DNA of 64,000 bases from Rhodococcus rhodnii (GCA_000720375.1 JOAA01000013.1:1-64000), one strand, 5' to 3'. Shown: positions 8,479 through 19,320, counted from the first letter of the stretch. Numbers and translations are program-made. The notes: generated by a model not told the origin, from the sequence alone.

Positions 8479-9515
8479 CCAAGCATCGCCTGTTCTGGCC
8501 GGTTGTCGCGCTGGTTCTGTTGCTGCTGGGCAACTTCGCCTTCTCGCCCGCGTTCTTCGCGATCGAACTGCGGGAGGGGCACCTCTACGGCAGCCTGATC
8601 GACATCCTGCGGTTCGGCGCGCCGCTCATCCTGGTGGCACTCGGGATGACGCTCGTGATCGCCACCGGCGGGATCGACCTGTCGGTCGGGTCCGTGGTCG
8701 CGATCAGCGCGGCGATCGCGTGCCTGCAGATCAGTCAGCTGGGCGATCAGAACAGCATCGGCGGCATCGCCGGTGCCGTCGGCATTGCCTTGGGACTCAG
8801 CCTGGTTCTGGGTGCCGCGAACGGCGTTCTGGTCGCCGTGCTGAACATTCAGCCGATCGTCGCGACGCTGATCCTGATGGTGGCCGGTCGCGGACTGGCC
8901 CAGTTGATCACCGACGGGCAGATCATCACCATCAATTCGCAGCCGTACCAGGCGATCGGCGGCGGGTTCGTGCTGACGTTGCCGGTCTCGATCCTGATCG
9001 CGGTCGCTGTGTTCGTGCTGTCGACGCTGCTGGTCCGCAAGTCCGCGCTGGGCATGCTGTTGGAAGCGGTCGGCGGAAACCCGGAGGCCAGCAGGCTCGC
9101 CGGGGTGCGGTCGCGGCGGCTGATCTGGCTGACGTACGTGGTCTGTGGTCTGTTCGCGGGCATCGCCGGGTTGATGATCAGCTCGAACGTGTCGAGCGCG
9201 GACGGCAACAACGCCGGGCTGTGGATCGAACTGGACGCCATCCTGGCGGTGGTGATCGGCGGGACCGCGTTGACCGGTGGCCGGTTCTCCTTCGCTGGCA
9301 CGGTGATCGGCGCGTTGCTGATCCAGACCTTGTCCACGACGGTGTACACGCTCGGTATCCCGCCTGAGACCACGCTGCTGTTCAAGGCCGTGGTCGTGAT
9401 GGCGGTGTGCCTGGTGCAGTCGCCCGCGTTCCGCCGCAAGGTGATCGCCCGCAGGCGTAAACCGAAACCGGCGTCACCAGCGCGGCAGGACGAGAAGGTG
9501 GAGGTGTCGGCATGA
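8475..9515 (+). CDS. ytfT: Sugar ABC transporter permease, YtfT type
   Basis: A 346-residue membrane protein of the BPD_transp_2 (ribose/galactofuranose) permease family, with about ten hydrophobic segments. Typical motifs are [20 protein letters not shown] near residues 55-74 and ELDAILAVVIGGTALTGGRF near 252-271. It pairs with the next gene as a heterodimeric channel. The ATG overlaps the upstream stop (ATGA). The C-terminal tail is rich in Arg, Lys and Pro and should be cytoplasmic. Confidence 0.92.
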   Translation: MTKHRLFWPVVALVLLLLGNFAFSPAFFAIELREGHLYGSLIDILRFGAPLILVALGMTLVIATGGIDLSVGSVVAISAAIACLQISQLGDQNSIGGIAGAVGIALGLSLVLGAANGVLVAVLNIQPIVATLILMVAGRGLAQLITDGQIITINSQPYQAIGGGFVLTLPVSILIAVAVFVLSTLLVRKSALGMLLEAVGGNPEASRLAGVRSRRLIWLTYVVCGLFAGIAGLMISSNVSSADGNNAGLWIELDAILAVVIGGTALTGGRFSFAGTVIGALLIQTLSTTVYTLGIPPETTLLFKAVVVMAVCLVQSPAFRRKVIARRRKPKPASPARQDEKVEVSA

Positions 9516-10486
9516 CAACGCTGACAACGCTGACAGCGTCACGGCAGCGCCACCTCCCGATCCTGGCCACGTTCGCTTTGCTGGTCGTCGCGTACGTCTA
9601 CGGCGCCACGCAGTACGAGGCGTTCGGCGACGCGCAGGTCGTGCTGAACATCCTGATCGACAACGCGTTCCTGCTCGTTGTCGCGATCGGGATGACGTTC
9701 GTGATCCTCACCGGCGGCATCGACCTGTCCGTCGGCGCGGTGGTCGCACTGTCCACATTGGTCTCGGCAAAGCTGGTCGCCGCAGGCGTGCCTGCGTTGC
9801 TCGTGATCCTGCTCGTGCTGGTGATCGGTGGCACGCTCGGGCTTGGCATGGGCGCGGTCATCCACTACTTCGAGCTGCAGCCGTTCATCGTGACGCTGGC
9901 CGGGATGTTCCTTGCCCGTGGGCTTTGCTACACGATCAGCGTGGAGTCGATCTCGATCACCGACGGCTTCTTCACCACGATGGCGCAGACGCCGGTCCAA
10001 CTGCCCGGCGGTATGCACGTGTCGATCAGCGTGGTGATCGCGCTGGTGGTGCTGGCGGTGGCGGTGTACGTCCTGCACTTCACGCGTCTCGGCCGGACGG
10101 TGTACGCGATCGGTGGCAGCGAGCAGTCCGCGATGCTGATGGGTCTGCCGGTGCCCCGTACGAAGATCACCGTCTACGCGATCAGTGGCCTTTGTTCGTC
10201 CCTTGGTGGAGTGCTGCTGGCGTTCTACACGTTGTCCGGCAACGCTTTGCACGCCGTCGGTATGGAGTTGGACGCGATCGCCGCGGTGGTGATCGGCGGG
10301 ACCATCCTGACCGGCGGCTCCGGTTACGTGCTCGGCACCGTTCTCGGTGTGCTGGTGCTGGGCATCATTCAGACGCTGATCACCTTCGACGGCACCCTCA
10401 GCTCGTGGTGGACGAAGATCGTGATCGGCGCGTTGTTGTTCGTGTTCATCGTGTTGCAGCGGCTGGTCAGCCGCCGCACTCGATAA
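9512..10486 (+). CDS. yjfF: Sugar ABC transporter permease, YjfF type
   Basis: A 324-residue partner permease. It shares the family motif AIGMTFVILTGGIDLSVGAV near residues 53-72 and ELDAIAAVVIGGTILTGGSG near 252-271, with LPVPRTKITVYAISGLCSSLGGVLLAFYT-like sequence between them. This is the fourth and last gene of the YtfQRT-YjfF-like operon, with a four-base overlap upstream. The araB operon begins 62 bases after its stop, with its own operator between. Confidence 0.92.
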   Translation: MTTLTTLTASRQRHLPILATFALLVVAYVYGATQYEAFGDAQVVLNILIDNAFLLVVAIGMTFVILTGGIDLSVGAVVALSTLVSAKLVAAGVPALLVILLVLVIGGTLGLGMGAVIHYFELQPFIVTLAGMFLARGLCYTISVESISITDGFFTTMAQTPVQLPGGMHVSISVVIALVVLAVAVYVLHFTRLGRTVYAIGGSEQSAMLMGLPVPRTKITVYAISGLCSSLGGVLLAFYTLSGNALHAVGMELDAIAAVVIGGTILTGGSGYVLGTVLGVLVLGIIQTLITFDGTLSSWWTKIVIGALLFVFIVLQRLVSRRTR

Positions 10487-10521
10487 GGGAAGCCGCTGTT
10501 GTGGTTTCGGCAGGCCAGTTG

Positions 10522-10535
10522 TGTTAACGCTAACT
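10522..10535. promoter_or_regulatory. LacI-family operator (site 3) before araB
   Basis: TGTTAACGCTAACT matches the perfect site at 5919 in 12 of 14 positions and lies 13 bases before the araB start. It puts the catabolic operon under the same regulator as the importer operon. Confidence 0.8.
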
Positions 10536-10548
10536 ACAAGGAGGGCAC

Positions 10549-12201
10549 GTGCCACCGGATGACGCTTTGGTGGTCGGTGTGGACTTCGGCACGCTGTCCG
10601 CGCGAGCGGTCGTGGTGCGCGTGCGGGACGGAGCCGAACTGGGCACCGCCGTCGCTGACTACCGGCACGGCGTAGTCGACCACGAGTTACCTGGATCCGG
10701 CCGCCGGCTGCCGCCGGACTGGGCCCTGCAGGTCCCGGCGGACTACATCGAGTCGATGTCCGCGGCGGTCAAGGAGGCGTTGACGGGTCTGGATCCCGCC
10801 AAGGTGATCGGCATCGCCACGGACTTCACCGCGTGCACGATGGTGCCGACCACGCAGCAGGGAGTCCCGCTGTGCGCCTTGCCCGAGTTCGCCGACGAGC
10901 CGCACGCGTACGTCAAACTCTGGAAGCACCACGCCGCGCAGCCACAGGCGGACCGGATCAACGAGCTGGGGCGGGTCCGTGGCGAGAAATGGCTGCCCCG
11001 CTACGGCGGCCTGATCTCCTCGGAGTGGGAATTCGCCAAGGCGCTGCAGATCCTCGAAGAGGCCCCGCACGTGTACGAGGCCATGCGGCACTTCGTCGAG
11101 CTCGCCGACTGGATCGTCTGGCAGCTCACCGGAAACTACGTCCGCAACGCCTGCACTGCCGGGTACAAGGGCATCTACCAGGACGGCGAATACCCCAGCC
11201 AGGACTTCCTGCGTGAGCTCAACCCCGGCTTCGAACGGTTCGTTGCCGACAAGCTCGAGCACCCGCTTGGCCAGCTGGGCGACAAGGCCGGACAGCTGTC
11301 TGCCCAGGCCGCGGCATGGACGGGACTGCCGGAAGGCATCGCCGTCGCAGTGGGCAATGTGGACGCTCACGTGACCGCACCCGCCGCACGGGCCGTGGAA
11401 CCGGGGCAGATGGTCGCGATCATGGGCACGTCCACGTGTCACGTGATGAACGGGACTCACCTGGCCGAAGTGCCCGGGATGTGCGGTGTGGTCGACGGCG
11501 GCATCGTGCCTGGCCTGTGGGGTTATGAGGCCGGGCAGAGCGGTGTCGGCGACATCTTCGCCTGGTTCGTCCGCACGAGCGTTCCGCCGGAGTACCACGC
11601 GGCCGCCGAGGCCAAGGGGGTCTCGGTGCACGAGTACCTCACCGAACTGGCTGCGGCACAGGGGATCGGCGAGCACGGGCTGGTGGCACTCGACTGGCAC
11701 AGCGGCAACAGGTCTGTGCTCGTCGACCACGAGCTCTCCGGTGTGGTGGTGGGCCAAACCCTTGCCACCACACCGGAGGACACCTACCGGGCGCTGCTGG
11801 AGGCGACCGCGTTCGGGACACGCGTGATCATCGATACGTTCATCGACGCGGGTGTCCCGGTCCGGGAGTTGATCGTCGCGGGTGGACTGATCAAGAACGA
11901 GTTCCTGATGCAGATGTACGCCGACGTGGTCAACCTGCCCCTGTCGGTGATCGGCTCGGCGCAGGGACCCGCGTTGGGCTCCGCGATCCACGCCGCCGTG
12001 GCCGCGGGGGCGTATCCGGACATCCGCGCCGCGGCCGAGGCGATGGGCTCGGTGCGCAAGGACGCGTACCTGCCGATCGAGGCCAATGTCGAGGCATATC
12101 AGGAGATTTTCGAGGAGTACCGCTCGTTGCACGACTACTTCGGTCAGGGGAACGGCGTCATGCACCGCATGCGCGAACGCCGCAGGGTCCAGAAAGGATA
12201 G
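10549..12201 (+). CDS. araB: L-ribulokinase
   Basis: A 550-residue FGGY-family sugar kinase that phosphorylates L-ribulose to L-ribulose-5-phosphate in the cytoplasm. Visible features are VVGVDFGTLSARAVVVRV at the N-terminal phosphate-binding loop, the ATDFTACTMVPT segment typical of ribulokinases, MGTSTCHVMN near residue 290 and the adenosine-motif region IVAGGLIKNEFLMQMYADV near 443-461. GTG 10549 follows AAGGAGGG at 10538-10545; ATG 10558 is a later alternative. It is first in araB-araD-araA, which then runs without a clear break into a second importer. Confidence 0.93.
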   Translation: MPPDDALVVGVDFGTLSARAVVVRVRDGAELGTAVADYRHGVVDHELPGSGRRLPPDWALQVPADYIESMSAAVKEALTGLDPAKVIGIATDFTACTMVPTTQQGVPLCALPEFADEPHAYVKLWKHHAAQPQADRINELGRVRGEKWLPRYGGLISSEWEFAKALQILEEAPHVYEAMRHFVELADWIVWQLTGNYVRNACTAGYKGIYQDGEYPSQDFLRELNPGFERFVADKLEHPLGQLGDKAGQLSAQAAAWTGLPEGIAVAVGNVDAHVTAPAARAVEPGQMVAIMGTSTCHVMNGTHLAEVPGMCGVVDGGIVPGLWGYEAGQSGVGDIFAWFVRTSVPPEYHAAAEAKGVSVHEYLTELAAAQGIGEHGLVALDWHSGNRSVLVDHELSGVVVGQTLATTPEDTYRALLEATAFGTRVIIDTFIDAGVPVRELIVAGGLIKNEFLMQMYADVVNLPLSVIGSAQGPALGSAIHAAVAAGAYPDIRAAAEAMGSVRKDAYLPIEANVEAYQEIFEEYRSLHDYFGQGNGVMHRMRERRRVQKG

Positions 12202-12207
12202 AGCTGG

Positions 12208-12894
12208 ATGGTGCTCTCCACAGCGGTTCTCGACACCGTAGAGCAAATCTGCCATACGGTCGCCGACCTGCACGGCGAACTCACCCGCAACGAGCTGGTG
12301 ATCTGGACAGCGGGCAACGTGTCCGCGCGCGTTCCCGGCGAGGACCTGATGGTGATCAAGCCGTCGGGTGTCTCCTATGACGAGCTCGGCGCCGACAAGA
12401 TGGTCGTGACGGACCTGTACGGCGAACTGGTACACGGCAATCTGGCTCCGTCATCGGACACGGCCGCGCACGCCTACGTCTACCGGCACATGCCCGAAGT
12501 CGGGGGAGTGGTGCACACGCACTCCACCTACGCGACGGCGTGGGCGGCTCGGGGCGAGCCGATTCCGTGCGTGCTCACCATGATCGCCGACGAGTTCGGC
12601 GGCGAGATCCCGGTCGGGCCGTTCGCGATGATCGGGGATGACTCGATCGGCCAGGGCATCGTGGAAACCCTGCGGGGCAGCCGGTCGCCGGCGGTGCTGA
12701 TGCGCAACCACGGGCCGTTCACCGTCGGCAAGGACGCGCGGTCGGCGGTCAAGGCGGCCGTGATGGTCGAGGACGTGGCCCGGACTGTCCACATCGCACG
12801 CCAGCTCGGTACCCCGACGCCGTTGAAGCAGGAGGACATCGACCGCCTGCACGACCGGTACCGCAACGTCTACGGCCAGCAGGAGGCCCGATGA
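12208..12894 (+). CDS. araD: L-ribulose-5-phosphate 4-epimerase
   Basis: A 228-residue class II aldolase/adducin-family protein. It converts L-ribulose-5-phosphate to D-xylulose-5-phosphate, feeding the pentose phosphate pathway. The zinc ligands are visible as the two histidines of [14 protein letters not shown] near residues 95-97 and the histidine of [11 protein letters not shown] near 171, matching E. coli AraD numbering. It lies six bases after araB and overlaps araA by four. The related fuculose aldolases share the fold, but the araA and araB neighbours settle the assignment. Confidence 0.93.
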   Translation: MVLSTAVLDTVEQICHTVADLHGELTRNELVIWTAGNVSARVPGEDLMVIKPSGVSYDELGADKMVVTDLYGELVHGNLAPSSDTAAHAYVYRHMPEVGGVVHTHSTYATAWAARGEPIPCVLTMIADEFGGEIPVGPFAMIGDDSIGQGIVETLRGSRSPAVLMRNHGPFTVGKDARSAVKAAVMVEDVARTVHIARQLGTPTPLKQEDIDRLHDRYRNVYGQQEAR

Positions 12895-14378
12895 AGTCCC
12901 CGCAGGTCTGGTTTCTCACCGGCAGCCAAGGGTTGTACGGCCCGCAGACCCTTGACCAGGTCGCCGAGCAGTCGGCGCGGATCCAGCAGATGCTGGCCAC
13001 CACCGGCAAGATCAGCGCCGAGATCATCGGCAAGCCGGTGCTCACGGATTCCGCGGCCATCCGGCAGGTGATGCTGGCCGCGAACAACGATTCCCGGTGC
13101 GTCGGTGTGATCGCGTGGATGCACACGTTCTCGCCGGCCAAGATGTGGATCACCGGCCTGGACGCCCTGCGCAAGCCACTGCTGCACCTGCACACGCAGC
13201 TCAACGAGGCGCTGCCGTGGCAGACCATCGACATGGACTTCATGAACCTCAACCAGGCCGCGCACGGCGACCGTGAGTTCGGGTACATCCAGACCCGGCT
13301 TGGCGTGGCACGCAAGACCGTGGCCGGTCACGCCAGCGATCCCGCTGTGGTCAACCGAATCGACGGCTGGGTGCGTGCCGCGACCGGCATGGCGCATCTG
13401 CGTTCCTTGCGGCTGGTGCGGTTCGGCGACAACATGCGCGACGTCGCCGTGACCGAAGGCGACAAGGTCGAGGCCGAGCTGAGGTTCGGCGTTTCGGTCA
13501 ACACGTACGGCGTCAACGACTTGGTGGCCGAAGTCGATGCCGTCTCGGACGGCGCCGCGGATGAGTTGGTGGCCGAGTACCACGACACGTACGAGATGTC
13601 CTCGAGCCTGGCGGAGCGGCCGGAGTCGTTGCGGTACGCGGCCAAGATCGAGGTGGCACTGCGGAAGTTCCTGACCGAAGGCGGGTTCGGCGCGTTCACC
13701 ACAAACTTCGAGGACCTCGGTGGACTGCGGCAGCTGCCTGGGTTGGCGGTGCAGCGGTTGATGGCCGATGGATACGGCTTCGGCGGTGAAGGGGACTGGA
13801 AGACCTCGGCTCTGCTGGCCGCGATCAAGGCGATGGGGCACAGCACCGGGCGTGGCACGTCCTTCATGGAGGACTACACGTACCACTTCGGGCCGGGCGA
13901 ACCGAAGATCCTCGGCGCGCACATGCTCGAGGTGTGCCCAAGCATCGCCGGGCATCGGCCGTCCTGCGAGATCCATCCACTGGGGATCGGTGGCCGGGAG
14001 GACCCGGTCCGGCTGGTGTTCGACGCCGCCGCGGGACCGGCTGTGGTGATCGGCCTCGCGGACCTCGGTGACCGGTTCCGGTTCGTGGCCAACGAAGTCG
14101 AAGTGGTCGCACCGGACGAACCGTTGCCGAAGCTGCCCGTTGCCAGGGCGGTGTGGAAGCCGTTGCCCTCGTTGCCGACGTCGGCTGAGTCCTGGCTGAC
14201 CGCGGGCGGGCCGCACCACACGGTGCTCACTCAGGCTGTCGGCACCGAGGTGCTGCGCGACTTCGCGCACATGCTGCACACCGAGCTGCTGGTGATCGAC
14301 GAGAACACCACCACAGCGGACTTCGGGGATCGGATCCGGTGGAACCAGGCGTACTACCGGCTCGCACAGGGCTTCTAG
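12891..14378 (+). CDS. araA: L-arabinose isomerase
   Basis: A 495-residue isomerase converting L-arabinose to L-ribulose, close to the usual 500 residues. Metal-binding residues sit in recognisable contexts: Glu in [19 protein letters not shown] near 305, Glu in [10 protein letters not shown] near 330, His in [10 protein letters not shown] near 347 and His in the [12 protein letters not shown] segment near 463. The N-terminus [16 protein letters not shown] is typical. The start codon overlaps the araD stop (ATGA). AAGGAG follows the stop, serving the next gene 13 bases away. Confidence 0.95.
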   Translation: MKSPQVWFLTGSQGLYGPQTLDQVAEQSARIQQMLATTGKISAEIIGKPVLTDSAAIRQVMLAANNDSRCVGVIAWMHTFSPAKMWITGLDALRKPLLHLHTQLNEALPWQTIDMDFMNLNQAAHGDREFGYIQTRLGVARKTVAGHASDPAVVNRIDGWVRAATGMAHLRSLRLVRFGDNMRDVAVTEGDKVEAELRFGVSVNTYGVNDLVAEVDAVSDGAADELVAEYHDTYEMSSSLAERPESLRYAAKIEVALRKFLTEGGFGAFTTNFEDLGGLRQLPGLAVQRLMADGYGFGGEGDWKTSALLAAIKAMGHSTGRGTSFMEDYTYHFGPGEPKILGAHMLEVCPSIAGHRPSCEIHPLGIGGREDPVRLVFDAAAGPAVVIGLADLGDRFRFVANEVEVVAPDEPLPKLPVARAVWKPLPSLPTSAESWLTAGGPHHTVLTQAVGTEVLRDFAHMLHTELLVIDENTTTADFGDRIRWNQAYYRLAQGF

Positions 14379-14391
14379 GAAGGAGAACGAC

Positions 14392-15492
14392 ATGCGGATC
14401 GCCGCATTGGCAGGAATTGTGGTGCTCAGCACGGCGTTGGCCGCCTGCGGATCGAGCACGAAGACGGTCGACCAGACCGCGGCCCCGGGTGCGAGTGCGG
14501 GTGGGCTGGTCGGCGTGACCATGCCGACCAAGTCGTCGGAACGCTGGATCCACGACGGCGACAACATCAAGGCGCAGCTGGAGAAGCTCGGCTACCAGGT
14601 CGACCTGCAGTACGCCGAGAACGACATCCCGACCCAGGTCAACCAGATCGAGAACCAGATCACCAAGGGCGCCAAGCTGCTCGTGATCGCGTCGATCGAC
14701 GGCACCGCGATCACCACGCAGCTGCAGGAGGCCGCGGACAAGAAGATCCCGGTGATCGCCTACGACCGGCTGATCCGCAACAGCCCGAACGTGGACTACT
14801 ACGCGACCTTCGACAACTTCAAGGTCGGCGTCGAGCAGGCCACATCGTTGCTGAAGGGCCTGAAGGTCGACACTGGTGCGACCGGTCCGTTCAACATCGA
14901 GCTGTTCGCCGGGTCACCGGACGACAACAACGCCACGTTCTTCTTCAACGGCGCGATGTCGGTGCTGAAGCCGCACATCGACAAGGGCGTGCTGAAGGTC
15001 GCGAGTGGACAGACCGACTTCTCGACCGTGGCGATTCTTCGCTGGGACCCCGCGACCGCGCAGCGCCGGATGGAGGACCTGCTGACCAAGACCTACCGTG
15101 GCGGCTCGGTGGTTCATGGCGTGCTGTCGCCTTACGACGGTCTGTCGATCGGCATCCTGTCGGCGTTGAAGAGCAACGGTTATGGCACGGCCGCGCAGCC
15201 GTACCCAGTGGTCACTGGGCAGGACGCCGAGCTCGCCTCGGTCAAGTCGATCATCGCGGGCGAGCAGTACTCGACGGTGTTCAAGGACACGCGTGAGCTG
15301 GCCAAGGTGACGGTCGGGATGGCCGACGCGGTGCTGAAGGGCAGCAAGCCGCAGGTGAACAACACCAAGGACTATGACAACGGCAACAAGGTCGTGCCGA
15401 GCCAGCTGCTGCAGCCGGTGACCGTGGACAAGACCAACTACCAGAAGGAACTGGTCGACTCCGGCTACTACAAAGCGGACCAGCTCAAATGA
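14392..15492 (+). CDS. chvE: Multiple-monosaccharide-binding lipoprotein, ChvE/MmsE type
   Basis: A 366-residue lipoprotein with lipobox LAAC near residue 22. The mature domain follows the ChvE/XylF-like pattern: [20 protein letters not shown] near 43-62, [17 protein letters not shown] near 78, [20 protein letters not shown] near 122-141 and SGGxVV-type [20 protein letters not shown] near 277. ChvE of Agrobacterium binds several aldoses, including L-arabinose in pyranose form. It lies immediately after araA and overlaps its ATPase gene, so arabinose is a likely ligand. Confidence 0.88.
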   Translation: MRIAALAGIVVLSTALAACGSSTKTVDQTAAPGASAGGLVGVTMPTKSSERWIHDGDNIKAQLEKLGYQVDLQYAENDIPTQVNQIENQITKGAKLLVIASIDGTAITTQLQEAADKKIPVIAYDRLIRNSPNVDYYATFDNFKVGVEQATSLLKGLKVDTGATGPFNIELFAGSPDDNNATFFFNGAMSVLKPHIDKGVLKVASGQTDFSTVAILRWDPATAQRRMEDLLTKTYRGGSVVHGVLSPYDGLSIGILSALKSNGYGTAAQPYPVVTGQDAELASVKSIIAGEQYSTVFKDTRELAKVTVGMADAVLKGSKPQVNNTKDYDNGNKVVPSQLLQPVTVDKTNYQKELVDSGYYKADQLK

Positions 15493-17006
15493 CGATTCTG
15501 AGGATGCGCGGCATCACCAAGACCTTTCCTGGTGTTGCCGCGCTGCAGGACGTGAACCTCGAGGTGGAACGCGGCGAGATCCACGCCATCTGCGGGGAGA
15601 ACGGCGCGGGCAAGTCCACCCTGATGAAGGTGCTGTCCGGGGTTCACCCGCACGGGTCCTACGAGGGTGAGATCAAGTTCGAGGACGACTGGTGCGAGTT
15701 CGCCTCGATCAGGGACAGCGAGCGGCGCGGGATCGTGATCATCCACCAGGAGCTCGCGCTCTGCCCGCAACTGTCCATCGCGGAGAACATCTTCCTCGGC
15801 AACGAGATGGCGCGCGGCGGGCTGATCGACTGGAACCGGACCAACCACGCGGCCGGTGAACTGCTGCGCCGCGTGGGGCTGGACGAGAACCCGGTGACGC
15901 CGGTGTCCGACCTCGGTGTGGGCAAGCAGCAGCTGGTCGAGATCGCCAAGGCACTGTCCAAAGAGGTCAAACTGCTCATCCTGGACGAGCCGACGGCCGC
16001 GTTGAACGACAACGACTCCGCGCACCTGCTCGACCTGTTGCGCGGGCTGCGGGAAGACGGCGTGACGTGCGTGATCATCTCACACAAGCTCAACGAGGTG
16101 ATGGCGATCGCCGACACGATCACGATCCTGCGTGACGGCCGGACCATCGAGACGCTGCGAACCTCAGAAGTGACCGAGGACCGGATCATCTCCGGAATGG
16201 TCGGGCGGGACCTCTCGCAACGCTTCCCGCCGCACACCCCGTCGATCGGGGACGAAGTCCTGCGGATCGAGGACTGGACCGTGCACAGTCCAGTGCACGC
16301 CGGCCGGGTTGTGGTCGATCAGGCTTCGTTGACGTTGCGGCGCGGGGAGATCGTCGGGCTGGCCGGGCTGATGGGAGCGGGTCGGACCGAGCTGGCGATG
16401 AGCGTGTTCGGCCGGTCGTACGGAAAGGACATTTCCGGACGGATCATCAAGGACGGCAAGCAGATCCAAGTGAAGTCCGTGCAGGATGCCATCGCGCACG
16501 GGATCGCTTACGTGACCGAGGACCGGAAGCGGTACGGGCTCAACCTGATCGAGGACATCAAGCGGAATATCTCCGCAGCCGGGCTGGGGCGGCTTTCCCG
16601 GCGTGGGTGGGTTCAGGAGAACGAGGAACACCGGGTCGCCGAGGACTTCCGGTCCCGGATGAACATCAAGGCACCCGGTGTGCGCGCGGTGACCGGGAAG
16701 CTCAGCGGCGGCAACCAGCAGAAGGTCGTGCTGTCCAAGTGGATCCTGACCGATCCGGACGTGCTGATCCTCGATGAGCCCACCCGTGGCATCGACGTGG
16801 GGGCGAAGTACGAGATCTACTCGATCATCAACAAGCTGGCTGACGAAGGCAAGGCCGTCCTCGTCATCTCCTCGGAACTGCCCGAACTGCTCGGCCTGTG
16901 CGACCGGATCTACGCGCTGTCCCGTGGCCGGATCACCGGTGAGGTCGAGCGTGCCGAAGCGACGCAGGAAAAGCTGATGCAGTTCATGACCAAGGAAGCA
17001 GCATGA
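15489..17006 (+). CDS. gguA: Sugar ABC transporter ATPase, GguA/MmsA type
   Basis: A 505-residue double ATPase. Domain 1 has Walker [11 protein letters not shown] near residues 34-43 and Walker [14 protein letters not shown] near 158. Domain 2 has the degenerate loop [10 protein letters not shown], signature [16 protein letters not shown] and Walker [19 protein letters not shown]. It drives uptake with the ChvE-like protein upstream and the GguB-like permease downstream, with four-base overlaps on both sides. It is clearly a separate lineage from the YtfR-like ATPase at 6982. Confidence 0.92.
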   Translation: MTILRMRGITKTFPGVAALQDVNLEVERGEIHAICGENGAGKSTLMKVLSGVHPHGSYEGEIKFEDDWCEFASIRDSERRGIVIIHQELALCPQLSIAENIFLGNEMARGGLIDWNRTNHAAGELLRRVGLDENPVTPVSDLGVGKQQLVEIAKALSKEVKLLILDEPTAALNDNDSAHLLDLLRGLREDGVTCVIISHKLNEVMAIADTITILRDGRTIETLRTSEVTEDRIISGMVGRDLSQRFPPHTPSIGDEVLRIEDWTVHSPVHAGRVVVDQASLTLRRGEIVGLAGLMGAGRTELAMSVFGRSYGKDISGRIIKDGKQIQVKSVQDAIAHGIAYVTEDRKRYGLNLIEDIKRNISAAGLGRLSRRGWVQENEEHRVAEDFRSRMNIKAPGVRAVTGKLSGGNQQKVVLSKWILTDPDVLILDEPTRGIDVGAKYEIYSIINKLADEGKAVLVISSELPELLGLCDRIYALSRGRITGEVERAEATQEKLMQFMTKEAA

Positions 17007-18220
17007 CTCTCACCGAAGCCCCCAAGCAGGTGACCGAGACCGCGAAACCGCTGCGGCGCATCTCGATCAACCCGCGCGAAAGCGGCATCTACGTCGCCTT
17101 CGCGCTGATCGTCGTTCTGTTCACGATCCTGACCGGCGGTGTTCTGCTTGAGCCGCAGAACATCTCGAACATCATCGTGCAGAACTCGTACATCCTGATC
17201 CTCGCGGTCGGGATGATGCTGATCATCATCGCCGGGCACATCGACCTCTCGGTCGGCTCAGTGGTCGCGGTCTGTGGCGCGTTGTGTGCGGTGTTCACCG
17301 TCGAGATGGGCATGCCCTGGTTGCCTGCCTTGGCTCTCACCTTGGTCGCGGGTGCGCTGATCGGCGCATGGCAGGGTTACTGGATCGCCTACTTCGGCAT
17401 TCCGGCGTTCATCGTCACGCTCGCGGGCATGCTCGTGTTCCGGGCGATCACCCTGTGGGTGCTGGGAAACCAAGGCATCGGGCCGTTCCCCGATGACATC
17501 CGTACCCTCGCCAACGGGTTCACCGACGGCTACCTCGGCAACATCGGGCTCGGGCCGCTCGGCGGCGCCGACCTGGTCAGCCTGCTGCTGGGAGTCGCCG
17601 GGGTCGCGGCGATCTTCATGATCCAGTGGCGGCAGCGCAAGGCAAGGCTCGGTTACCTGCAGCAGGTCGACCCGTTCCCGATGTTCCTGCTGAAAGTCGC
17701 GGCGGCGTCGCTCGTTGTGCTCGCGGTGATCGTGCAGCTGGCGCGGTTCAAGAACATCCCGTGGGTCCTCGTGCTGCTGACAGTGCTGGTCGTCGGGTAC
17801 TCGGTGGTGGCGAACAGGTCTGTGTTCGGGCGGCACATCTACGCCATTGGCGGCAACCGGCAGGCAGCCGAGCTGTCCGGGGTGAAGGTCAAGCCGATCA
17901 CCTTCTGGATCTTCGTCAACATGGGTGTGCTCGCCGCGCTGGCCGGGATCATCTTCGCGGGACGGCTCAACCAGGCAGGACCGACCGCCGGAGAGGCCTT
18001 CGAACTCGACGCCATCGCGGCCGCTTTCATCGGAGGTGCGGCGGTTCAGGGCGGCGTGGGCAAGGTCGTCGGTGCGATCACCGGCGGTCTGATCATGGCC
18101 GTGATCAACAACGGCATGTCCTTGCTCGGGCAGCCAAGCGAGATCGTGATGCTGGTGAAGGGACTTGTTCTGCTGGCTGCCGTCGCATACGACATCTGGA
18201 CCAAGCGCCGGGCAGGCTAA
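17003..18220 (+). CDS. gguB: Sugar ABC transporter permease, GguB/MmsB type
   Basis: A 405-residue permease, larger than the usual 320-350 because of extra central segments, as is typical for GguB/XylH-like proteins. Motifs include [20 protein letters not shown] near residues 68-87 and [19 protein letters not shown] near 332-350. A single such permease is expected to homodimerise. It ends the long arabinose operon and overlaps the stop of the convergent LacI gene by three bases. Confidence 0.92.
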   Translation: MTLTEAPKQVTETAKPLRRISINPRESGIYVAFALIVVLFTILTGGVLLEPQNISNIIVQNSYILILAVGMMLIIIAGHIDLSVGSVVAVCGALCAVFTVEMGMPWLPALALTLVAGALIGAWQGYWIAYFGIPAFIVTLAGMLVFRAITLWVLGNQGIGPFPDDIRTLANGFTDGYLGNIGLGPLGGADLVSLLLGVAGVAAIFMIQWRQRKARLGYLQQVDPFPMFLLKVAAASLVVLAVIVQLARFKNIPWVLVLLTVLVVGYSVVANRSVFGRHIYAIGGNRQAAELSGVKVKPITFWIFVNMGVLAALAGIIFAGRLNQAGPTAGEAFELDAIAAAFIGGAAVQGGVGKVVGAITGGLIMAVINNGMSLLGQPSEIVMLVKGLVLLAAVAYDIWTKRRAG

Positions 18221-19194
18221 CGAGGTGGTGCGGTGGTGGCACGCACGATCAGGTACGTGTCGAGCGACTGGTTGATCTGCACGCGATGGTCGTCGTCGAG
18301 CAGCGCCAGCAGTACGTTCACCGCCGTGCGCCCTGCCGCTTCCGCGGGCATCGCGACCGTGGTCAGCGGCGGGGCGGAGATCGCCGCGAACACCAGGTCG
18401 TCGAAGCCGACCAGGCTGATCTCGTCGGGGACCGGCACGCCGCGCGCGTTCAGCCTGGCCAGCACGCCGAAGGCGACCAGGTCGTTGTACGTGATGATCG
18501 CCGTGACACCCGCCGCGAGGGCCAGGTCCGCGCCTTGCAGCCCGCCTTCGAACCTCGGCGGGAACGGGCCGAACTCGACGACCTCGATGTCGTGCTGCTC
18601 CGCCGCTGGGCGCAGGCCGCTCAGTCTCGCCGCGTTGGCCCATGAGTTGCGGGGTCCGCCGAGGAAGGCACATCGCTTGTGGCCGAGGGCGGCCAGGTGC
18701 TGGATCGCCTGGTGCATCCCGCCCGGGCTGTCCATCACCACCGACGGAATGCCGTCGATCTCCCGGTTGAGCAGCACCACGAAGGTCTGTCTGGCCAGGT
18801 CACGGATCTGGTCGTCGCTCATGCTCGGGCTGCACAGGACCAGGCCGTCGACCTGCTTGGCCATGTTGCGGGCCAGGTTCTCCTCGACGACCGGGTCCTG
18901 GTCGCTGTTGGCGAACAGCACGGCGACGTCGTCCTGGCGGGCTCGTGCCTGTACGCCGTTCAGCACGCCGGTGAAGAACGGGTTGTCCAGATCGGACACG
19001 ATGATTCCGATGTGGCCGGTGCGGTTCGTCGGTTTGCGCGGCCCGCCTGTCGGTTGGTAGCCCAGTTCACCGGCCGCGGCCAGGATCCGGTTGCGCGTCT
19101 CGGGCTTGACCAGGTCGGGTGTGGTGAAGGCACGGGAAACGGTGGAGATGGAGACCTTCGCCAGGTTGGCGACGTCATGGATGGTGACGGTCAC
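18217..19194 (-). CDS. LacI-family transcriptional regulator
   Basis: A 325-residue repressor with helix-turn-helix TIHDVANLAKVSISTVSRAF at residues 3-22. The sensor domain carries IGIIVSDLDNPFFTGVL and TAIITYNDLVAFGVLARLN. GTG 19194 is preferred over longer in-frame starts because GAGGGAGG lies three bases upstream. It is convergent to gguB and divergent from the first Gfo/Idh/MocA gene, with a double palindrome in the intergenic space. Its target could be itself, the ChvE operon or the pectin locus. Confidence 0.85.
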   Translation of the reverse strand: MTVTIHDVANLAKVSISTVSRAFTTPDLVKPETRNRILAAAGELGYQPTGGPRKPTNRTGHIGIIVSDLDNPFFTGVLNGVQARARQDDVAVLFANSDQDPVVEENLARNMAKQVDGLVLCSPSMSDDQIRDLARQTFVVLLNREIDGIPSVVMDSPGGMHQAIQHLAALGHKRCAFLGGPRNSWANAARLSGLRPAAEQHDIEVVEFGPFPPRFEGGLQGADLALAAGVTAIITYNDLVAFGVLARLNARGVPVPDEISLVGFDDLVFAAISAPPLTTVAMPAEAAGRTAVNVLLALLDDDHRVQINQSLDTYLIVRATTAPPR

Positions 19195-19214
19195 GGGCCT
19201 CCCTCTGCGATGAC

Positions 19215-19245
19215 TTACACCGCGTTGTTGCACAACATGATGTAA
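19215..19245. promoter_or_regulatory. Double palindromic operator upstream of the second LacI gene
   Basis: Two concentric perfect arm pairs: TTACA at 19215-19219 with TGTAA at 19241-19245, and GTTGT at 19224-19228 with ACAAC at 19232-19236, around a 3-base centre. The spacing is symmetrical (4 bases on each side). It lies 21 bases before the minus-strand regulator start, as expected for autoregulation. Confidence 0.65.
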
Positions 19246-19320
19246 ATCGGCTGCCTTCCTGTCAATTCGGCTCGCCGGTCGACGCTGTCATGAACACCCC
19301 TCCGACCTGCGAGTTCGTCC

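Noticed and set aside
6799..8582. Long minus-strand frames opposite the YtfR-like ATPase gene
   Set aside because: They are antisense shadows; their sequence is low complexity and the plus strand encodes an unmistakable ABC ATPase.
17258..18673. 471-codon minus-strand frame opposite gguB
   Set aside because: It overlaps both gguB and the real LacI frame and has Arg/His-rich shadow composition.
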